Positions 9,096 to 18,622 of a stretch of DNA of 64,000 nucleotides are shown piece after piece. The notes under the pieces are model-generated. The model saw nothing but the letters and a program-made list of their open reading frames with translations, was not told the DNA's origin and ran no database searches. The translations under genes and the position numbers were made by a program. Every line of letters begins with the position of its first letter. Position 1 is the stretch's first letter. This DNA is from GCA-2718035 sp964435285 (lineage in GTDB: Bacteria; Bacteroidota; Bacteroidia; Flavobacteriales; TMED113): positions 164,960 to 228,959 of the forward strand of contig CAYSYA010000001.1 of assembly GCA_964435285.1 (NCBI GenBank). Direction: 5' to 3'.

Positions 9096-10472
9096 ATGTA
9101 TAGATCACCTGTTCGTAGACCTTTAATTACTGGCGACAAAGATTTGCACGACATTACCGTGGATATTGCTAGACCTATTGAGACTAGTGCAAATAAATGG
9201 TGGTGGTCACTATTTATAGTTTCAGTTATTGCAATGTTGTGGGGTTTTGGATGTATTGCTTACACAATCGGAACAGGAGTTGGTGTATGGGGGCTAAACA
9301 ATACAGTTGGTTGGGCGTGGGATATTACCAATTTTGTTTGGTGGGTTGGGATAGGTCACGCAGGAACATTAATTTCGGCTGTTCTACTGTTATTTAGACA
9401 AAATTGGAGATTATCTATTAATAGGACATCTGAAGCGATGACTATTTTCGCTGTAATGCAGGCCGGTTTATTCCCTCTTATTCACATGGGAAGATTATGG
9501 GTAGGATATTGGGTATTTCCTCTTCCAAATCAATACGGTCCTCTTTGGGTTAATTTTAACTCTCCTTTACTTTGGGACGTATTTGCTATCTCCACATATT
9601 TTTCTGTGTCACTTGTTTTTTGGTATATGGGTTTAATACCTGATTTTGCAATGATTAGAGATAGAGCTGTTAAACCTATAGCAAAAAAAATATATTCTTT
9701 TTTATCCTTTGGATGGAGTGGGAGAGCTAAGCATTGGCAACGTCATGAAGTTATGTCTTTAGTTTTAGCTGGTTTATGTACGCCTCTTGTTTTATCTGTT
9801 CACTCTATAGTAAGTATGGACTTTGCAACTTCTGTAATTCCTGGTTGGCATACTACAATTTTTCCACCATACTTTGTTGCAGGAGCTATTTTTGGTGGAT
9901 TTGCAATGTGTCAAACATTACTTTTGATTGCAAGAAAAGTAGTCAGTTTAGAAGATTATATCACTATGAAGCATATTGAGTACATGAATATTATTATTCT
10001 TGTTACTGGATCTATTGTGGGCTGTGCGTATATTACAGAGCTGTTTATCGCTTGGTATTCTGGTGTAGAATTTGAACAATATGCTTTTTTGAATAGGGCA
10101 ACTGGGCCATATTGGTGGGCGTACTGGGCTATGATGACGTGTAATGTTATATCCCCTCAGTTAATGTGGTTTAAAAAATTGAGAACCAATATATTATTTA
10201 CATTTATAATTGCGCTTTTTGTTCACATTGGTATGTGGTTTGAAAGATTCGTTATTATTGTTACTTCATTGCATAGAGATTTTCTACCATCAAGTTGGTC
10301 GATGTTTTCTCCAACTTTTGTTGATTTAGGAATTTTCATTGGTACAATAGGTTTCTTTTTGGTTCTTTTTTTAATATATGCAAGGACATTCCCTGTTATA
10401 GCTCAAGCAGAATTAAAAACAATTGTTAAAACTAAAAGTTCAAAGTATAATAAAAATAAAGATGGCAGATAA
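9096..10472 (+). CDS. actC: Alternative complex III membrane subunit ActC (NrfD/PsrC family)
   Basis: A 458-residue polytopic inner-membrane protein of the NrfD/PsrC family that holds the menaquinol oxidation site of ACIII. About ten hydrophobic helices are visible, starting with WWWSLFIVSVIAMLWGF. The typical N-terminal motif before the first helix is present (DLHDITVDIARPIE). The start is ATG three bases after the actB stop. The end overlaps the start of actD by 11 bases in another frame, consistent with translational coupling. Confidence 0.95.
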   Translation: MYRSPVRRPLITGDKDLHDITVDIARPIETSANKWWWSLFIVSVIAMLWGFGCIAYTIGTGVGVWGLNNTVGWAWDITNFVWWVGIGHAGTLISAVLLLFRQNWRLSINRTSEAMTIFAVMQAGLFPLIHMGRLWVGYWVFPLPNQYGPLWVNFNSPLLWDVFAISTYFSVSLVFWYMGLIPDFAMIRDRAVKPIAKKIYSFLSFGWSGRAKHWQRHEVMSLVLAGLCTPLVLSVHSIVSMDFATSVIPGWHTTIFPPYFVAGAIFGGFAMCQTLLLIARKVVSLEDYITMKHIEYMNIIILVTGSIVGCAYITELFIAWYSGVEFEQYAFLNRATGPYWWAYWAMMTCNVISPQLMWFKKLRTNILFTFIIALFVHIGMWFERFVIIVTSLHRDFLPSSWSMFSPTFVDLGIFIGTIGFFLVLFLIYARTFPVIAQAELKTIVKTKSSKYNKNKDGR

Positions 10473-11088
10473 AATTATATATGGATTATATGGTGATGAT
10501 GACCATGTTTTAGAGGCTACTAAAGAGATTGTGGCAAGAGGATACAGTGTAAACGAAGTTTATTCTCCATATCCAGTTCATGGTTTAGATACCGCAATGG
10601 GACTTAAATACAGTAGATTAGCAATTACTTCTTTTTTATATGGTTTAACAGGTTTTGCTCTTATAACTCTTTTAATGTGGTTTATTATGATTTCAGATTG
10701 GCCCATGATAATTGGTGGTAAACCTAATTTTTCTTACGGACAAAATTTACCTGCTTTTATTCCTGTGACCTTTGAGGCTACTGTTTTTTGTGCTGCCCAC
10801 TTAATGGTAATAACTTTTTTATTTAGATGTGGTTTATTCCCTGGTTCATCTTCAAGAAATCCGGATCCTAGAACTACTGATGATAAGTTTTTAATGGAAA
10901 TCATTGAGTCTGATCCCAAAAAAATTACAGAAATCAAAAACATACTTAAAAAAAGCGGAGCTGAAGAAATTAAAGTTAAAAACTCAGAATCTGAACTAAT
11001 TGATGAGTTAAGAGAAAGTAAAGTAACAAAAAAGAAAAAGTTAAAACTAAAAAGCAGTAAAAAAATAAAAAAAAGAAAAAATGAGTAG
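10462..11088 (+). CDS. actD: Alternative complex III subunit ActD (DUF3341) with basic tail
   Basis: 208 residues from ATG 10462 (MADKIIYGLYGDDDHVLEA). The reading frame is open 13 codons further upstream, but the DUF3341 domain begins at this ATG. ActD is a two-helix membrane subunit of ACIII: a cytoplasmic N-terminal domain (about 1-55) precedes two transmembrane helices near 60-80 and 105-125, the second after the conserved FEATVFCAAH segment. After about residue 180 there is an unusual, very basic tail rich in lysine (VTKKKKLKLKSSKKIKKRKN). The gene overlaps both actC and actE. Confidence 0.92.
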   Translation: MADKIIYGLYGDDDHVLEATKEIVARGYSVNEVYSPYPVHGLDTAMGLKYSRLAITSFLYGLTGFALITLLMWFIMISDWPMIIGGKPNFSYGQNLPAFIPVTFEATVFCAAHLMVITFLFRCGLFPGSSSRNPDPRTTDDKFLMEIIESDPKKITEIKNILKKSGAEEIKVKNSESELIDELRESKVTKKKKLKLKSSKKIKKRKNE

Positions 11089-11677
11089 ATATTTATTTTT
11101 AATATTACTTTCTTTAGTCATAGTGTCATGTGGTGACTCAGCTTCTGATGGAATAAAAGAAAAGACTCATCCTGGCTATGAGTATATGCCAGATATGTAT
11201 CGGTCTCATGCGTATGAAACTTATTCTATGAACCCTATATTTTCTGATAGCATGTCTGCAAGAAAGCCAGTAAAAGGTACTATACCTAGAGGTTTTTTAC
11301 CTTTTGAATATGAGAATAATCTAGATGATTTTAAAAGAGCTTCTATTGAGTTAAAAAATCCTTTTGAAAATAATAGTAATAATATTGAAGAAGGAAAGCA
11401 ATTGTATGGTATGTTTTGTGCTCATTGTCATGGAGAAAAAGGAGATGGTAAAGGTTCTATTACCCATCCTGTTTATAGTGCAATACCTGCTTATTATGAT
11501 GATGTTATGATAAGGCCAAGGTCACAAACAACAATGAAGAATTTAACTGATGGGCATATTTATCATGCTATTTATTATGGTTATAACGCTATGGGGCCTC
11601 ACTATAATTTAGTGACTGATGAAGAAAGGTGGAAAATAGTTTTATATGTAAATGAATTACAAAACACAGAAAAATAA
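11081..11677 (+). CDS. actE: Alternative complex III subunit ActE, monoheme cytochrome c lipoprotein
   Basis: 198 residues. The lipoprotein signal MSRYLFLILLSLVIVSC is followed by a class I cytochrome c domain with CAHCH near residue 112 and candidate Met ligands further downstream (for example the segment around MGPHYN). In ACIII this monoheme subunit sits on the periplasmic side and passes electrons between ActA and the oxidase or a soluble carrier. The start overlaps the end of actD by 8 bases, and actF begins immediately after its stop. Confidence 0.94.
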   Translation: MSRYLFLILLSLVIVSCGDSASDGIKEKTHPGYEYMPDMYRSHAYETYSMNPIFSDSMSARKPVKGTIPRGFLPFEYENNLDDFKRASIELKNPFENNSNNIEEGKQLYGMFCAHCHGEKGDGKGSITHPVYSAIPAYYDDVMIRPRSQTTMKNLTDGHIYHAIYYGYNAMGPHYNLVTDEERWKIVLYVNELQNTEK

Positions 11678-13168
11678 ATGTATAAATTAACTAAAGATAT
11701 TAAGCAATTATCAACTTTATTAATTCTTATTGGGATTTCTGCAATTTCATATGGATTTTTTCACTCATTTTCTGTGATAAGTGATGATGAGATTAAGAGT
11801 GCAGTAAAAGATATAGCAAAAGAATTAAAATTAGAATATAAAGCTGATTATAAACAGGAAAATAAAATTTACTTAGATGATAACGATCAGCTAATTGTAA
11901 ATAAAGATGAGTCAAATTATGCTAAATCCAACACAAAAGACCTTGATGTTGATTACTCAGAATTAATTTATAAGGTGGAAAAAAAATTGAATTGTCATAT
12001 TGACAAGAGTCATATACATAGTGTTGGCGATGTTATTTATGCTGCTAAACATTATTTTCATGCTAAACACCAAAGGCCCTGGTCTAGTTTATTGATTTGT
12101 ACCTTATTTTTTCTGATGATTTCTGTTGCGGCTACACTTTGGTGGGCACTGCAATATGTTGCTCAAGCAGGTTGGTCTGCTCTTTTATTAAGAATTCCTA
12201 TGGCTATTAGTTCTTTTATACCATACGCTGCAACAATATTAATTTTTATAATTATAACAGCGGGGTTACATTGGCACCATACTTTTCATTGGATGGCTGA
12301 AGGAATTATGGACCCAACAGATCCTTATTATGATGAAATAATAGCTAATAAGTCTTCGTACTTAAATATTCCTTTCTTTTTAATTAGAGCCTTTATTTGT
12401 CTTGTAGGTTGGTATTTATTTGCGAGTTATTTAAAAAAGTTTTCTTTGAGTGAAGATAAATTTGGAGGTGGAACTAAATGGTATGACAAAAGTTATAAAG
12501 TAGCAGTTTTATTTGTTCTATTTTTAGGGATAACATCTTCAACTGCAGGATGGGACTGGATTATGTCTATTGACACACATTGGTTCAGTACACTATTTTC
12601 ATGGTATGCATTAGCATCTTTTTTTGTTTCAGCATGTGCTTTTATTGCTATCATAACAATTTATTTAATGTACCAAGGTTATTTTAAAGAATTAAATGAT
12701 AGTCATATGCATGATTTTGGAAGATATTTATTAGCATTTAGTATTTTTTGGACGTATCTTTGGTTCGCCCAATATATGTTAATTTGGTACTCCAATATAC
12801 CAGAGGAAGTAGCTTACTATCAAGAAAGGTATGATTATTATTATCCATTGATAATGATTACCCTAATGATAAATTTTATAGCACCTTTTTTACTGTTAAT
12901 GAATCGTTCATCAAAAAGATCGAAAGGAAAAGTGATTTTTGTTGCTTGTTTGATTGTTATAGGTCATTTCTTCGATGTATTTCTCATGATTACACCGGGG
13001 ACCATGCATGATCATTGGCACTTAGGTTTTGTTGAGATTGGAACGTTTTTAGGATTTTTAGGTTTTTTCCTTTTAATAGTATTTAGGAATCTTTCTAAAT
13101 ACCAATTAATTCAAAAAAATCATCCTATGTTAGGAGAAAGTGAGCACCATGAAATACATATACATTAA
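11678..13168 (+). CDS. actF: Alternative complex III membrane subunit ActF
   Basis: A 496-residue second NrfD-like membrane subunit of ACIII, paralogous to ActC but without the quinol site in characterised complexes. After a first helix (residues about 12-35) comes a hydrophilic stretch of about 90 residues, then roughly nine more helices starting at WSSLLICTLFFLMISVAAT. The histidine-rich segment LHWHHTFHWMAEG is typical of ActF. There is no space between the actE stop and this start. The oxidase genes coxB and coxA follow directly, which suggests the ACIII-oxidase supercomplex known from Flavobacterium. Confidence 0.94.
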   Translation: MYKLTKDIKQLSTLLILIGISAISYGFFHSFSVISDDEIKSAVKDIAKELKLEYKADYKQENKIYLDDNDQLIVNKDESNYAKSNTKDLDVDYSELIYKVEKKLNCHIDKSHIHSVGDVIYAAKHYFHAKHQRPWSSLLICTLFFLMISVAATLWWALQYVAQAGWSALLLRIPMAISSFIPYAATILIFIIITAGLHWHHTFHWMAEGIMDPTDPYYDEIIANKSSYLNIPFFLIRAFICLVGWYLFASYLKKFSLSEDKFGGGTKWYDKSYKVAVLFVLFLGITSSTAGWDWIMSIDTHWFSTLFSWYALASFFVSACAFIAIITIYLMYQGYFKELNDSHMHDFGRYLLAFSIFWTYLWFAQYMLIWYSNIPEEVAYYQERYDYYYPLIMITLMINFIAPFLLLMNRSSKRSKGKVIFVACLIVIGHFFDVFLMITPGTMHDHWHLGFVEIGTFLGFLGFFLLIVFRNLSKYQLIQKNHPMLGESEHHEIHIH

Positions 13169-13178
13169 ATAAAAAACT

Positions 13179-14333
13179 GTGGATTTAAACTTTATTTTAA
13201 AAATAGCAATTGGTCTTTTAGTAATAATAACTTTTTTTCAGGTTATTAGGTTAATTGAGTTATCTTCAAGATTAGCTGAAAATAAGGATCAGGTTACGGA
13301 CAAATCAAATTTCTATAATGGTTTGTTACTTTTATTATCAGGCATTGGTTTGTTAGCCTTTTTCTTTTGGCAAAGAGCTGAATGGGGTCATCTGACTTTA
13401 CAAGCTCCCGCTTCTGAGCATGGCGTCCTAATAGATCAATTATGGCATACGACGATGGGGCTCATAATTGTTGTTTTTCTTGTTTTACAACCAGTATTAT
13501 TTGGTTTTTCTTATTTCTATAGAGGAAGAAAGAATAGAAAAGCATATTTTATAAGTCATAATAATAAGTTAGAAATCTTTTGGACGGCAATACCTACAGT
13601 TGTTTTATCTGGCTTGATTGTTTATGGATTAATAGTTTGGGGAAATGTGACCGATGTAAATAATGCTAAAGATGGGATGTATATGGAGGTTTACGCAAAG
13701 CAATTTGGATGGACAGTTAGATACGCTGGAGAAGATAATAAATTAGGTGATGGTCATGTTAGATTTTATGCTCCAACAAACCCTTTGGGAGTCGTTACTG
13801 AAAATATGTATAAACTACAATCTGCAGAATTAGATTCAAAAATCAGTAGTGATAAAGAAAAATTATTAGTTGAAAAAAATATTGCAAAGAAAAAAAGTAT
13901 TTCTGAAAGGATAGAAAGAAACATTGCTAAACAAAAAATGTATAAAGCATATTATAATTCAATTTCTGAAGAAGAAAGATTAGCTGGTGAGGACGATATT
14001 GTAGTCTCTGAACTTTATTTACCTGTGAACCAAAAGGTAGCAATGAAATTTAGATCGCAAGATGTTATTCATTCTGCTTACATGCCTCACTTTAGAGCGC
14101 AGATGAATTGTGTTCCTGGACTTTCCACTCAGTTTGTATTTACCCCGACAATGACTACAAAAGAATATCAAGAATATCTAGGTAATCCTGATTTTGATTA
14201 CGTTTTATTGTGTAATAAAATATGCGGTAATGCACATTATAATATGAAAATGAAAATTGTTGTTGTTACTCAGGAAGAATATGATATTTGGATAAAAGAA
14301 CAAGCAGAAACAAGAATGATAAAAAATATTTAG
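13179..14333 (+). CDS. coxB: Cytochrome c oxidase subunit II
   Basis: 384 residues from a GTG start, ten bases after actF. Helices near 5-25, 48-65 and 88-115 precede the periplasmic CuA domain. CuA ligands are visible: the His in DVIHSAY (about 296) and the cluster CNKICGNAHYNM (344-355). A charged, probably helical insertion of roughly 55 residues (about 208-262, with repeated Lys/Glu and SERIERNIAKQK) separates strands of the CuA domain. The product receives electrons from ACIII and delivers them to subunit I. Confidence 0.95.
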   Translation: MDLNFILKIAIGLLVIITFFQVIRLIELSSRLAENKDQVTDKSNFYNGLLLLLSGIGLLAFFFWQRAEWGHLTLQAPASEHGVLIDQLWHTTMGLIIVVFLVLQPVLFGFSYFYRGRKNRKAYFISHNNKLEIFWTAIPTVVLSGLIVYGLIVWGNVTDVNNAKDGMYMEVYAKQFGWTVRYAGEDNKLGDGHVRFYAPTNPLGVVTENMYKLQSAELDSKISSDKEKLLVEKNIAKKKSISERIERNIAKQKMYKAYYNSISEEERLAGEDDIVVSELYLPVNQKVAMKFRSQDVIHSAYMPHFRAQMNCVPGLSTQFVFTPTMTTKEYQEYLGNPDFDYVLLCNKICGNAHYNMKMKIVVVTQEEYDIWIKEQAETRMIKNI

Positions 14334-14335
14334 CT

Positions 14336-16102
14336 ATGGGACATCATCATAAAGAAAACTTTTTTTCAAAATATATATTTAGTACTGACCATAAAATGAT
14401 TTCCAAACAATTTCTAATTACAGGAATGTTTATGGGGGTTGTAGCTATGGTTTTATCTGCGCTATTTAGAATGCAGCTAGCTAATCCAGGATCTAAAAAT
14501 CCTATTTTAGAATTTTTATTAGGTTCAAACTATGTTACTGAAGCAGGTGCGATGACACCAGATGCTTATTTAGCTTTAGTTACTATTCATGGTACTATAA
14601 TGGTATTTTTTGTTTTAACGGGAGGTTTGAGTGGTACATTTGCAAATTTGCTAATTCCACTTCAATTAGGAGCTAGAGATATGGCTTCTGGATTTTTAAA
14701 TATGTTGTCTTATTGGTTCTTCTTTTTATCAAGTGCTATTATGATTGCTTCTTTTTTTGTTACAGGAGGTCCTGCAAGTTCTGGATGGACAATATATCCC
14801 CCTTTAAGTGCGATGGAGCTTGCAATTGATGGTTCAGGTTTAGGTATGGATTTGTGGTTGATTAGTATGACACTATTCATTGTTTCTTCTTTGCTAGGTG
14901 GTTTAAATTATATAGTTACTATTTTAAACTTAAGAACAAAGGGAATGTCAATGACTAGAATGCCTCTTACTATGTGGGCAATTTTTGTCACAGCTATTTT
15001 AGGTGTTCTTTCATTTCCAGTTTTATTATCAGCTGCACTTTTATTAGTTTTTGATAGAACTATGGGAACTAGTTTTTACTTGTCTGATATTATGTTAGCT
15101 GAGAATGGTATCATGCAGGTATTAGCGCACGATGGAGGAAGTCCTGTTCTTTTCCAACATTTATTTTGGTTCTTAGGTCATCCGGAAGTATATATTGTTC
15201 TTTTACCTGCTCTTGGTATTACTTCTGAAATTATAGCAACTAATTCAAGAAAACCAATTTTTGGATATAGAGCTATGGTTGGTTCTATATTTGCTATTGG
15301 GTTTTTATCTTTCATAGTTTGGGGGCACCATATGTTTATTACTGGTATGAATCCCTTTTTAGGATCTGTTTTTGTCTTCACTACTTTATTAATAGCTATT
15401 CCGTCTGCTATTAAAGTATTTAATTATATTGCTACTCTTTGGAGAGGTAATTTGCAATTTACACCTGCAATGTTATTTTCAATTGCATTAGTTTCTACTT
15501 TTATTACTGGAGGTTTGACAGGTTTGATATTAGGGGATAGTGCCTTAGATATAAATGTTCATGACACCTATTTTGTAGTTGCTCATTTTCATATTGTTAT
15601 GGGTCTTTCTGCAATATTTGGAATGTTAGCAGGAGTCTATCATTGGTTTCCTAGGATGTATGGGAGGCTAATGAATTTAAAATTAGGATATGTTCATTTT
15701 TGGGGAACCTTCATTTGTGCTTATGGTACTTTTTTTCCTATGCATTTTTTAGGAATGGCTGGTTTGCCTAGAAGGTATTATGATAACTCAGCATACCCTA
15801 TGTTTGAAGAGTTAATAAGTATTAATGAAGTTGTTAGTTTTTTTGCTATAGCAGGAGCAATAGTACAGGTTATCTTTTTCTTTAATTTCTTCTATAGTAT
15901 GTATAGAGGTACTAAATCACCACAAAATCCTTGGAGGTCTAATACACTTGAATGGACTGCTCCAGTTGAGCATATTCATGGCAATTGGCCGGGTGAAATT
16001 CCTACTGTTCATAGATGGGCTTATGATTATTCAAAGCCTGGTAAAAAAGAAGATTTTGTTCCTCAAAATGTACCTTTAAGCAAAGGAGAAGAGGAACATT
16101 AA
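14336..16102 (+). CDS. coxA: Cytochrome c oxidase subunit I
   Basis: A 588-residue catalytic heme-copper subunit that reduces O2 to water and pumps protons. The start is ATG 14336, three bases after the coxB stop; an upstream in-frame ATG at 14288 lies inside coxB and adds a non-homologous peptide. Visible motifs: TIHGTIMVFF with the low-spin heme ligand (about 82), WFLGHPEVYI (CuB histidine and cross-linked tyrosine, about 278), WGHHMF (CuB histidines, about 328), and HDTYFVVAHFHIVMG (heme a3 and low-spin heme ligands, about 408-422). No stop-proximal hairpin is seen before ruvB. Confidence 0.97.
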   Translation: MGHHHKENFFSKYIFSTDHKMISKQFLITGMFMGVVAMVLSALFRMQLANPGSKNPILEFLLGSNYVTEAGAMTPDAYLALVTIHGTIMVFFVLTGGLSGTFANLLIPLQLGARDMASGFLNMLSYWFFFLSSAIMIASFFVTGGPASSGWTIYPPLSAMELAIDGSGLGMDLWLISMTLFIVSSLLGGLNYIVTILNLRTKGMSMTRMPLTMWAIFVTAILGVLSFPVLLSAALLLVFDRTMGTSFYLSDIMLAENGIMQVLAHDGGSPVLFQHLFWFLGHPEVYIVLLPALGITSEIIATNSRKPIFGYRAMVGSIFAIGFLSFIVWGHHMFITGMNPFLGSVFVFTTLLIAIPSAIKVFNYIATLWRGNLQFTPAMLFSIALVSTFITGGLTGLILGDSALDINVHDTYFVVAHFHIVMGLSAIFGMLAGVYHWFPRMYGRLMNLKLGYVHFWGTFICAYGTFFPMHFLGMAGLPRRYYDNSAYPMFEELISINEVVSFFAIAGAIVQVIFFFNFFYSMYRGTKSPQNPWRSNTLEWTAPVEHIHGNWPGEIPTVHRWAYDYSKPGKKEDFVPQNVPLSKGEEEH

Positions 16103-16134
16103 TAATATTCAATATATATTAATCATTTTCTGAA

Positions 16135-17151
16135 ATGACAGAAGAAAGTACTAATCTTCCTGAAGAATCTAATGAAGACAAAACTCTTCATGAATTAAGG
16201 CCTAAATTATTTAATGATTTTTCTGGTCAAGATTCTGTTGTAGACAATCTTAAAATTTTTGTACAAGCAGCAAATCAAAGAAACGAAGCGTTAGATCATG
16301 TCCTCCTTTATGGTCCACCTGGTTTAGGTAAAACTACATTAGCTTCAATTATTGCTAACGAATTAAATGCAAATTTAAAGTTTACTTCTGGACCCATATT
16401 AGATAAGCCTGGTGATTTAGCAGGTTTACTAACAAATTTAGAGGAAAGAGATGTTCTATTTATTGATGAAATACATAGATTAAGTCCTGTAGTAGAAGAA
16501 TATCTGTATTCAGCTATGGAGGATTTTAGAATTGATATTATGATAGAGAGCGGTCCTAGTGCTAAATCTGTACAAATAAATTTAAATAAGTTTACATTAA
16601 TTGGAGCCACAACTAGGGCTGGCTTATTATCTGCACCATTGAGAGATAGGTTTGGTATTGTATCAAGACTTGAATACTATGGAGTTAATATATTATCTAA
16701 AATAGTAACTAGGTCTGCGAAAATTCTTGAAGTAGTGATTGAAAAATCATCTGCTGAAAAAATTGCAGGAAGAAGTAGAGGAACTCCTAGGATTTCAAAT
16801 TCACTTTTAAAAAGAGTTAACGATTTTGCATTAATTAAAGGAGATGGTATAATTAATGATAAAATAACAGATTATGCATTAACATCTTTAAATGTAGACG
16901 TTAATGGTTTAAATCAAATGGATAAAGATATATTAATCACAATTATTGATAAATTTAATGGCGGACCAGTTGGATTATCTACTATAGCGACTGCTGTTGG
17001 AGAAGAACCTAATACAATTGAAGAAATTTATGAACCATTCCTTATTCAACAAGGCTATTTAAAAAGAACTAAAAGAGGAAGACAAGCCACTCAATTAGCT
17101 TATGAATATTTAAATAGAAAATTAAAAGATACTGACAATACTCTATTCTGA
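16135..17151 (+). CDS. ruvB: Holliday junction branch migration helicase RuvB
   Basis: A 338-residue AAA+ motor that drives branch migration with RuvA. Walker A GPPGLGKTT (about 60-68), Walker B FIDEIHRL (about 109) and the sensor/arginine-finger segment GATTRAGLLSAPLRDRFG (about 159-176) are present. The C-terminal winged-helix DNA-binding domain contains GGPVGLSTIA. The start at 16135 is 32 bases after coxA. ruvA is encoded separately 8 kb downstream. The gene ends convergently with the next minus-strand gene, with a 9-bp overlap. Confidence 0.97.
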   Translation: MTEESTNLPEESNEDKTLHELRPKLFNDFSGQDSVVDNLKIFVQAANQRNEALDHVLLYGPPGLGKTTLASIIANELNANLKFTSGPILDKPGDLAGLLTNLEERDVLFIDEIHRLSPVVEEYLYSAMEDFRIDIMIESGPSAKSVQINLNKFTLIGATTRAGLLSAPLRDRFGIVSRLEYYGVNILSKIVTRSAKILEVVIEKSSAEKIAGRSRGTPRISNSLLKRVNDFALIKGDGIINDKITDYALTSLNVDVNGLNQMDKDILITIIDKFNGGPVGLSTIATAVGEEPNTIEEIYEPFLIQQGYLKRTKRGRQATQLAYEYLNRKLKDTDNTLF

Positions 17152-17769
17152 GTTGTTAAAATTATATAAGATATTTATACTTATTGTAGTATTATATTGT
17201 CCACGGTTAAACCTATAAGTTTCTCCTGAAGAATGTTTTCGTATTGGAATAATTGAATTAGTAGCTCTAATATTAGCAGAGTATTTTTTATTTATTTTGT
17301 AATTTAATCCAAATAAAAAACAATATTCTAATTTATTCACTTCTCTAGAGTTGTCTACATAATAGTCAATTTCTTCTCTTTGAAAAACTAGAACATTAAT
17401 TTCATTTCCTATTTCAATTTCTATTTTTTTGTTAAGATTAAAACAAAATAAAACAGGTATTCCAATGTAATCAAGCTTAAGATTATAATCATTTATGAAA
17501 TTATAATTTAAATTATCTATGTAGTTATCTTGTTCAGAATAGTTAATTATTTCTCTGCTTCCTTTAGATAGGTATTGTAGTTCTAAATTAATTTTGTACC
17601 AGTTAATTTCCCTGCTTACATACAATCCTAATCTTGGTCCAATTTTATTAAATCCACTTAACTGATCTCCGGAGACTTGTGAAAGAGAAACCCCGCAAAT
17701 TAAACCAGAATTAAAATTCTGAGAAAATATACAAAAAGGAAAAAAAAATATAAATAAATAAAACTTCAA
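17143..17769 (-). CDS. Small outer-membrane beta-barrel protein (PorT-like)
   Basis: 208 residues if started at TTG 17769, one base after the stop of the gene ahead. That start gives a clean signal peptide (KFYLFIFFFPFCIFSQ). The frame stays open to 17844, but the longer form overlaps the Omp28-like gene and buries the signal. The mature part has alternating hydrophobic strands, early glycines (SGLICGVSLSQVSG, RLGLYVSREINWY) and a C-terminal TTISINILYNF. This fits the outer membrane beta-barrel group of Bacteroidota. It is the last gene of a four-gene minus-strand run. The role is unknown. Confidence 0.7.
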   Translation of the reverse strand: MKFYLFIFFFPFCIFSQNFNSGLICGVSLSQVSGDQLSGFNKIGPRLGLYVSREINWYKINLELQYLSKGSREIINYSEQDNYIDNLNYNFINDYNLKLDYIGIPVLFCFNLNKKIEIEIGNEINVLVFQREEIDYYVDNSREVNKLEYCFLFGLNYKINKKYSANIRATNSIIPIRKHSSGETYRFNRGQYNTTISINILYNFNNSE

Positions 17770-17770
17770 T

Positions 17771-18622
17771 TTATAATTGTACGAATGAATCAATATTTTT
17801 TTTTGAAGCTTGAATAATTTCTTTAGTTTCTTCATCGTAAACATAGGCTATAATTGAGCAGTTTGAAATATCATTAATAGTATTAGGATTTGTTAAATCA
17901 TAACTTTTATATATAATTGAATCCGTAAATTCAATTGACTCTCCCCAGGTGTTGTTAACAGAGCTTCTAAGAACATGATTATGTTCGTAATTTTCAATCA
18001 ATTCATCTCCGTCATATTGTCCTGAGATTATAAAGTCTTCGGAAATTACTACCGCTAATTTATAGCTTCCATTTAAATCATTAAGTTTTTCAATTTCAAT
18101 ATTTATCTGTAATGGTGTTGAGTTTGAATTTTTGTTAAAAGAAATATTAATGTCTAAATCAGGAGCTATAGTATTATTATTTGAGTCAAATAAAAGATTA
18201 TGAATTTCAGAAGAAATTTCAAATGGTTGAAAAAATTTTCCGCTATTGATTCTATTTACTAATGCAGAAGGGAATCCCCAAAACCCAAATTCTTCAGCAA
18301 TTTCAGTTGCTTCAGTGGTTCTAAAATCTGTAGATAAGGGACCACTTTCATTTGGACTAGTGAAGTCTTGATTAAATGGATGGTAAGCTAAAATAATAAT
18401 ATGGTCACAATAAGTTTCATAAATATTTTCTATAATTCTAGCTCCATTTGGACAGTTACTGCATTTATGTCCAGTATATTCTTCAATTAAAATTGTTTTA
18501 ATAGGAATTGAACTATTAGAATCTCCACAGCAGTTTAGACATCCCTCAGTAAATGGTCCGGAAATATTATCGCATGAAATACTAAAAATTAAAATTAAAA
18601 TAATGTAATTAAATTTATTCAT
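17771..18622 (-). CDS. Omp28-related outer-membrane lipoprotein, thioredoxin-like
   Basis: 283 residues with a lipoprotein signal (IILILIFSISC). After a linker with several cysteines comes ILIEEYTGHKCSNCPNGA, where CSNC sits at the thioredoxin active-site position, and then FWGFPSALVNR with a cis-proline-like FP. This is the signature I know from Omp28-related proteins (Porphyromonas Omp28 family). The C-terminal half is a beta-rich domain. The gene abuts the DUF6029 gene with no spacing and overlaps the signal region of the small barrel gene. Probably surface- or periplasm-facing; redox activity is inferred only from CxxC. Confidence 0.82.
   Translation of the reverse strand: MNKFNYIILILIFSISCDNISGPFTEGCLNCCGDSNSSIPIKTILIEEYTGHKCSNCPNGARIIENIYETYCDHIIILAYHPFNQDFTSPNESGPLSTDFRTTEATEIAEEFGFWGFPSALVNRINSGKFFQPFEISSEIHNLLFDSNNNTIAPDLDINISFNKNSNSTPLQINIEIEKLNDLNGSYKLAVVISEDFIISGQYDGDELIENYEHNHVLRSSVNNTWGESIEFTDSIIYKSYDLTNPNTINDISNCSIIAYVYDEETKEIIQASKKNIDSFVQL

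Noticed and set aside
14288..14335. Upstream ATG for coxA
   Set aside because: It lies inside coxB and would add a hydrophilic peptide not found in the family; ATG 14336 gives the usual N terminus.
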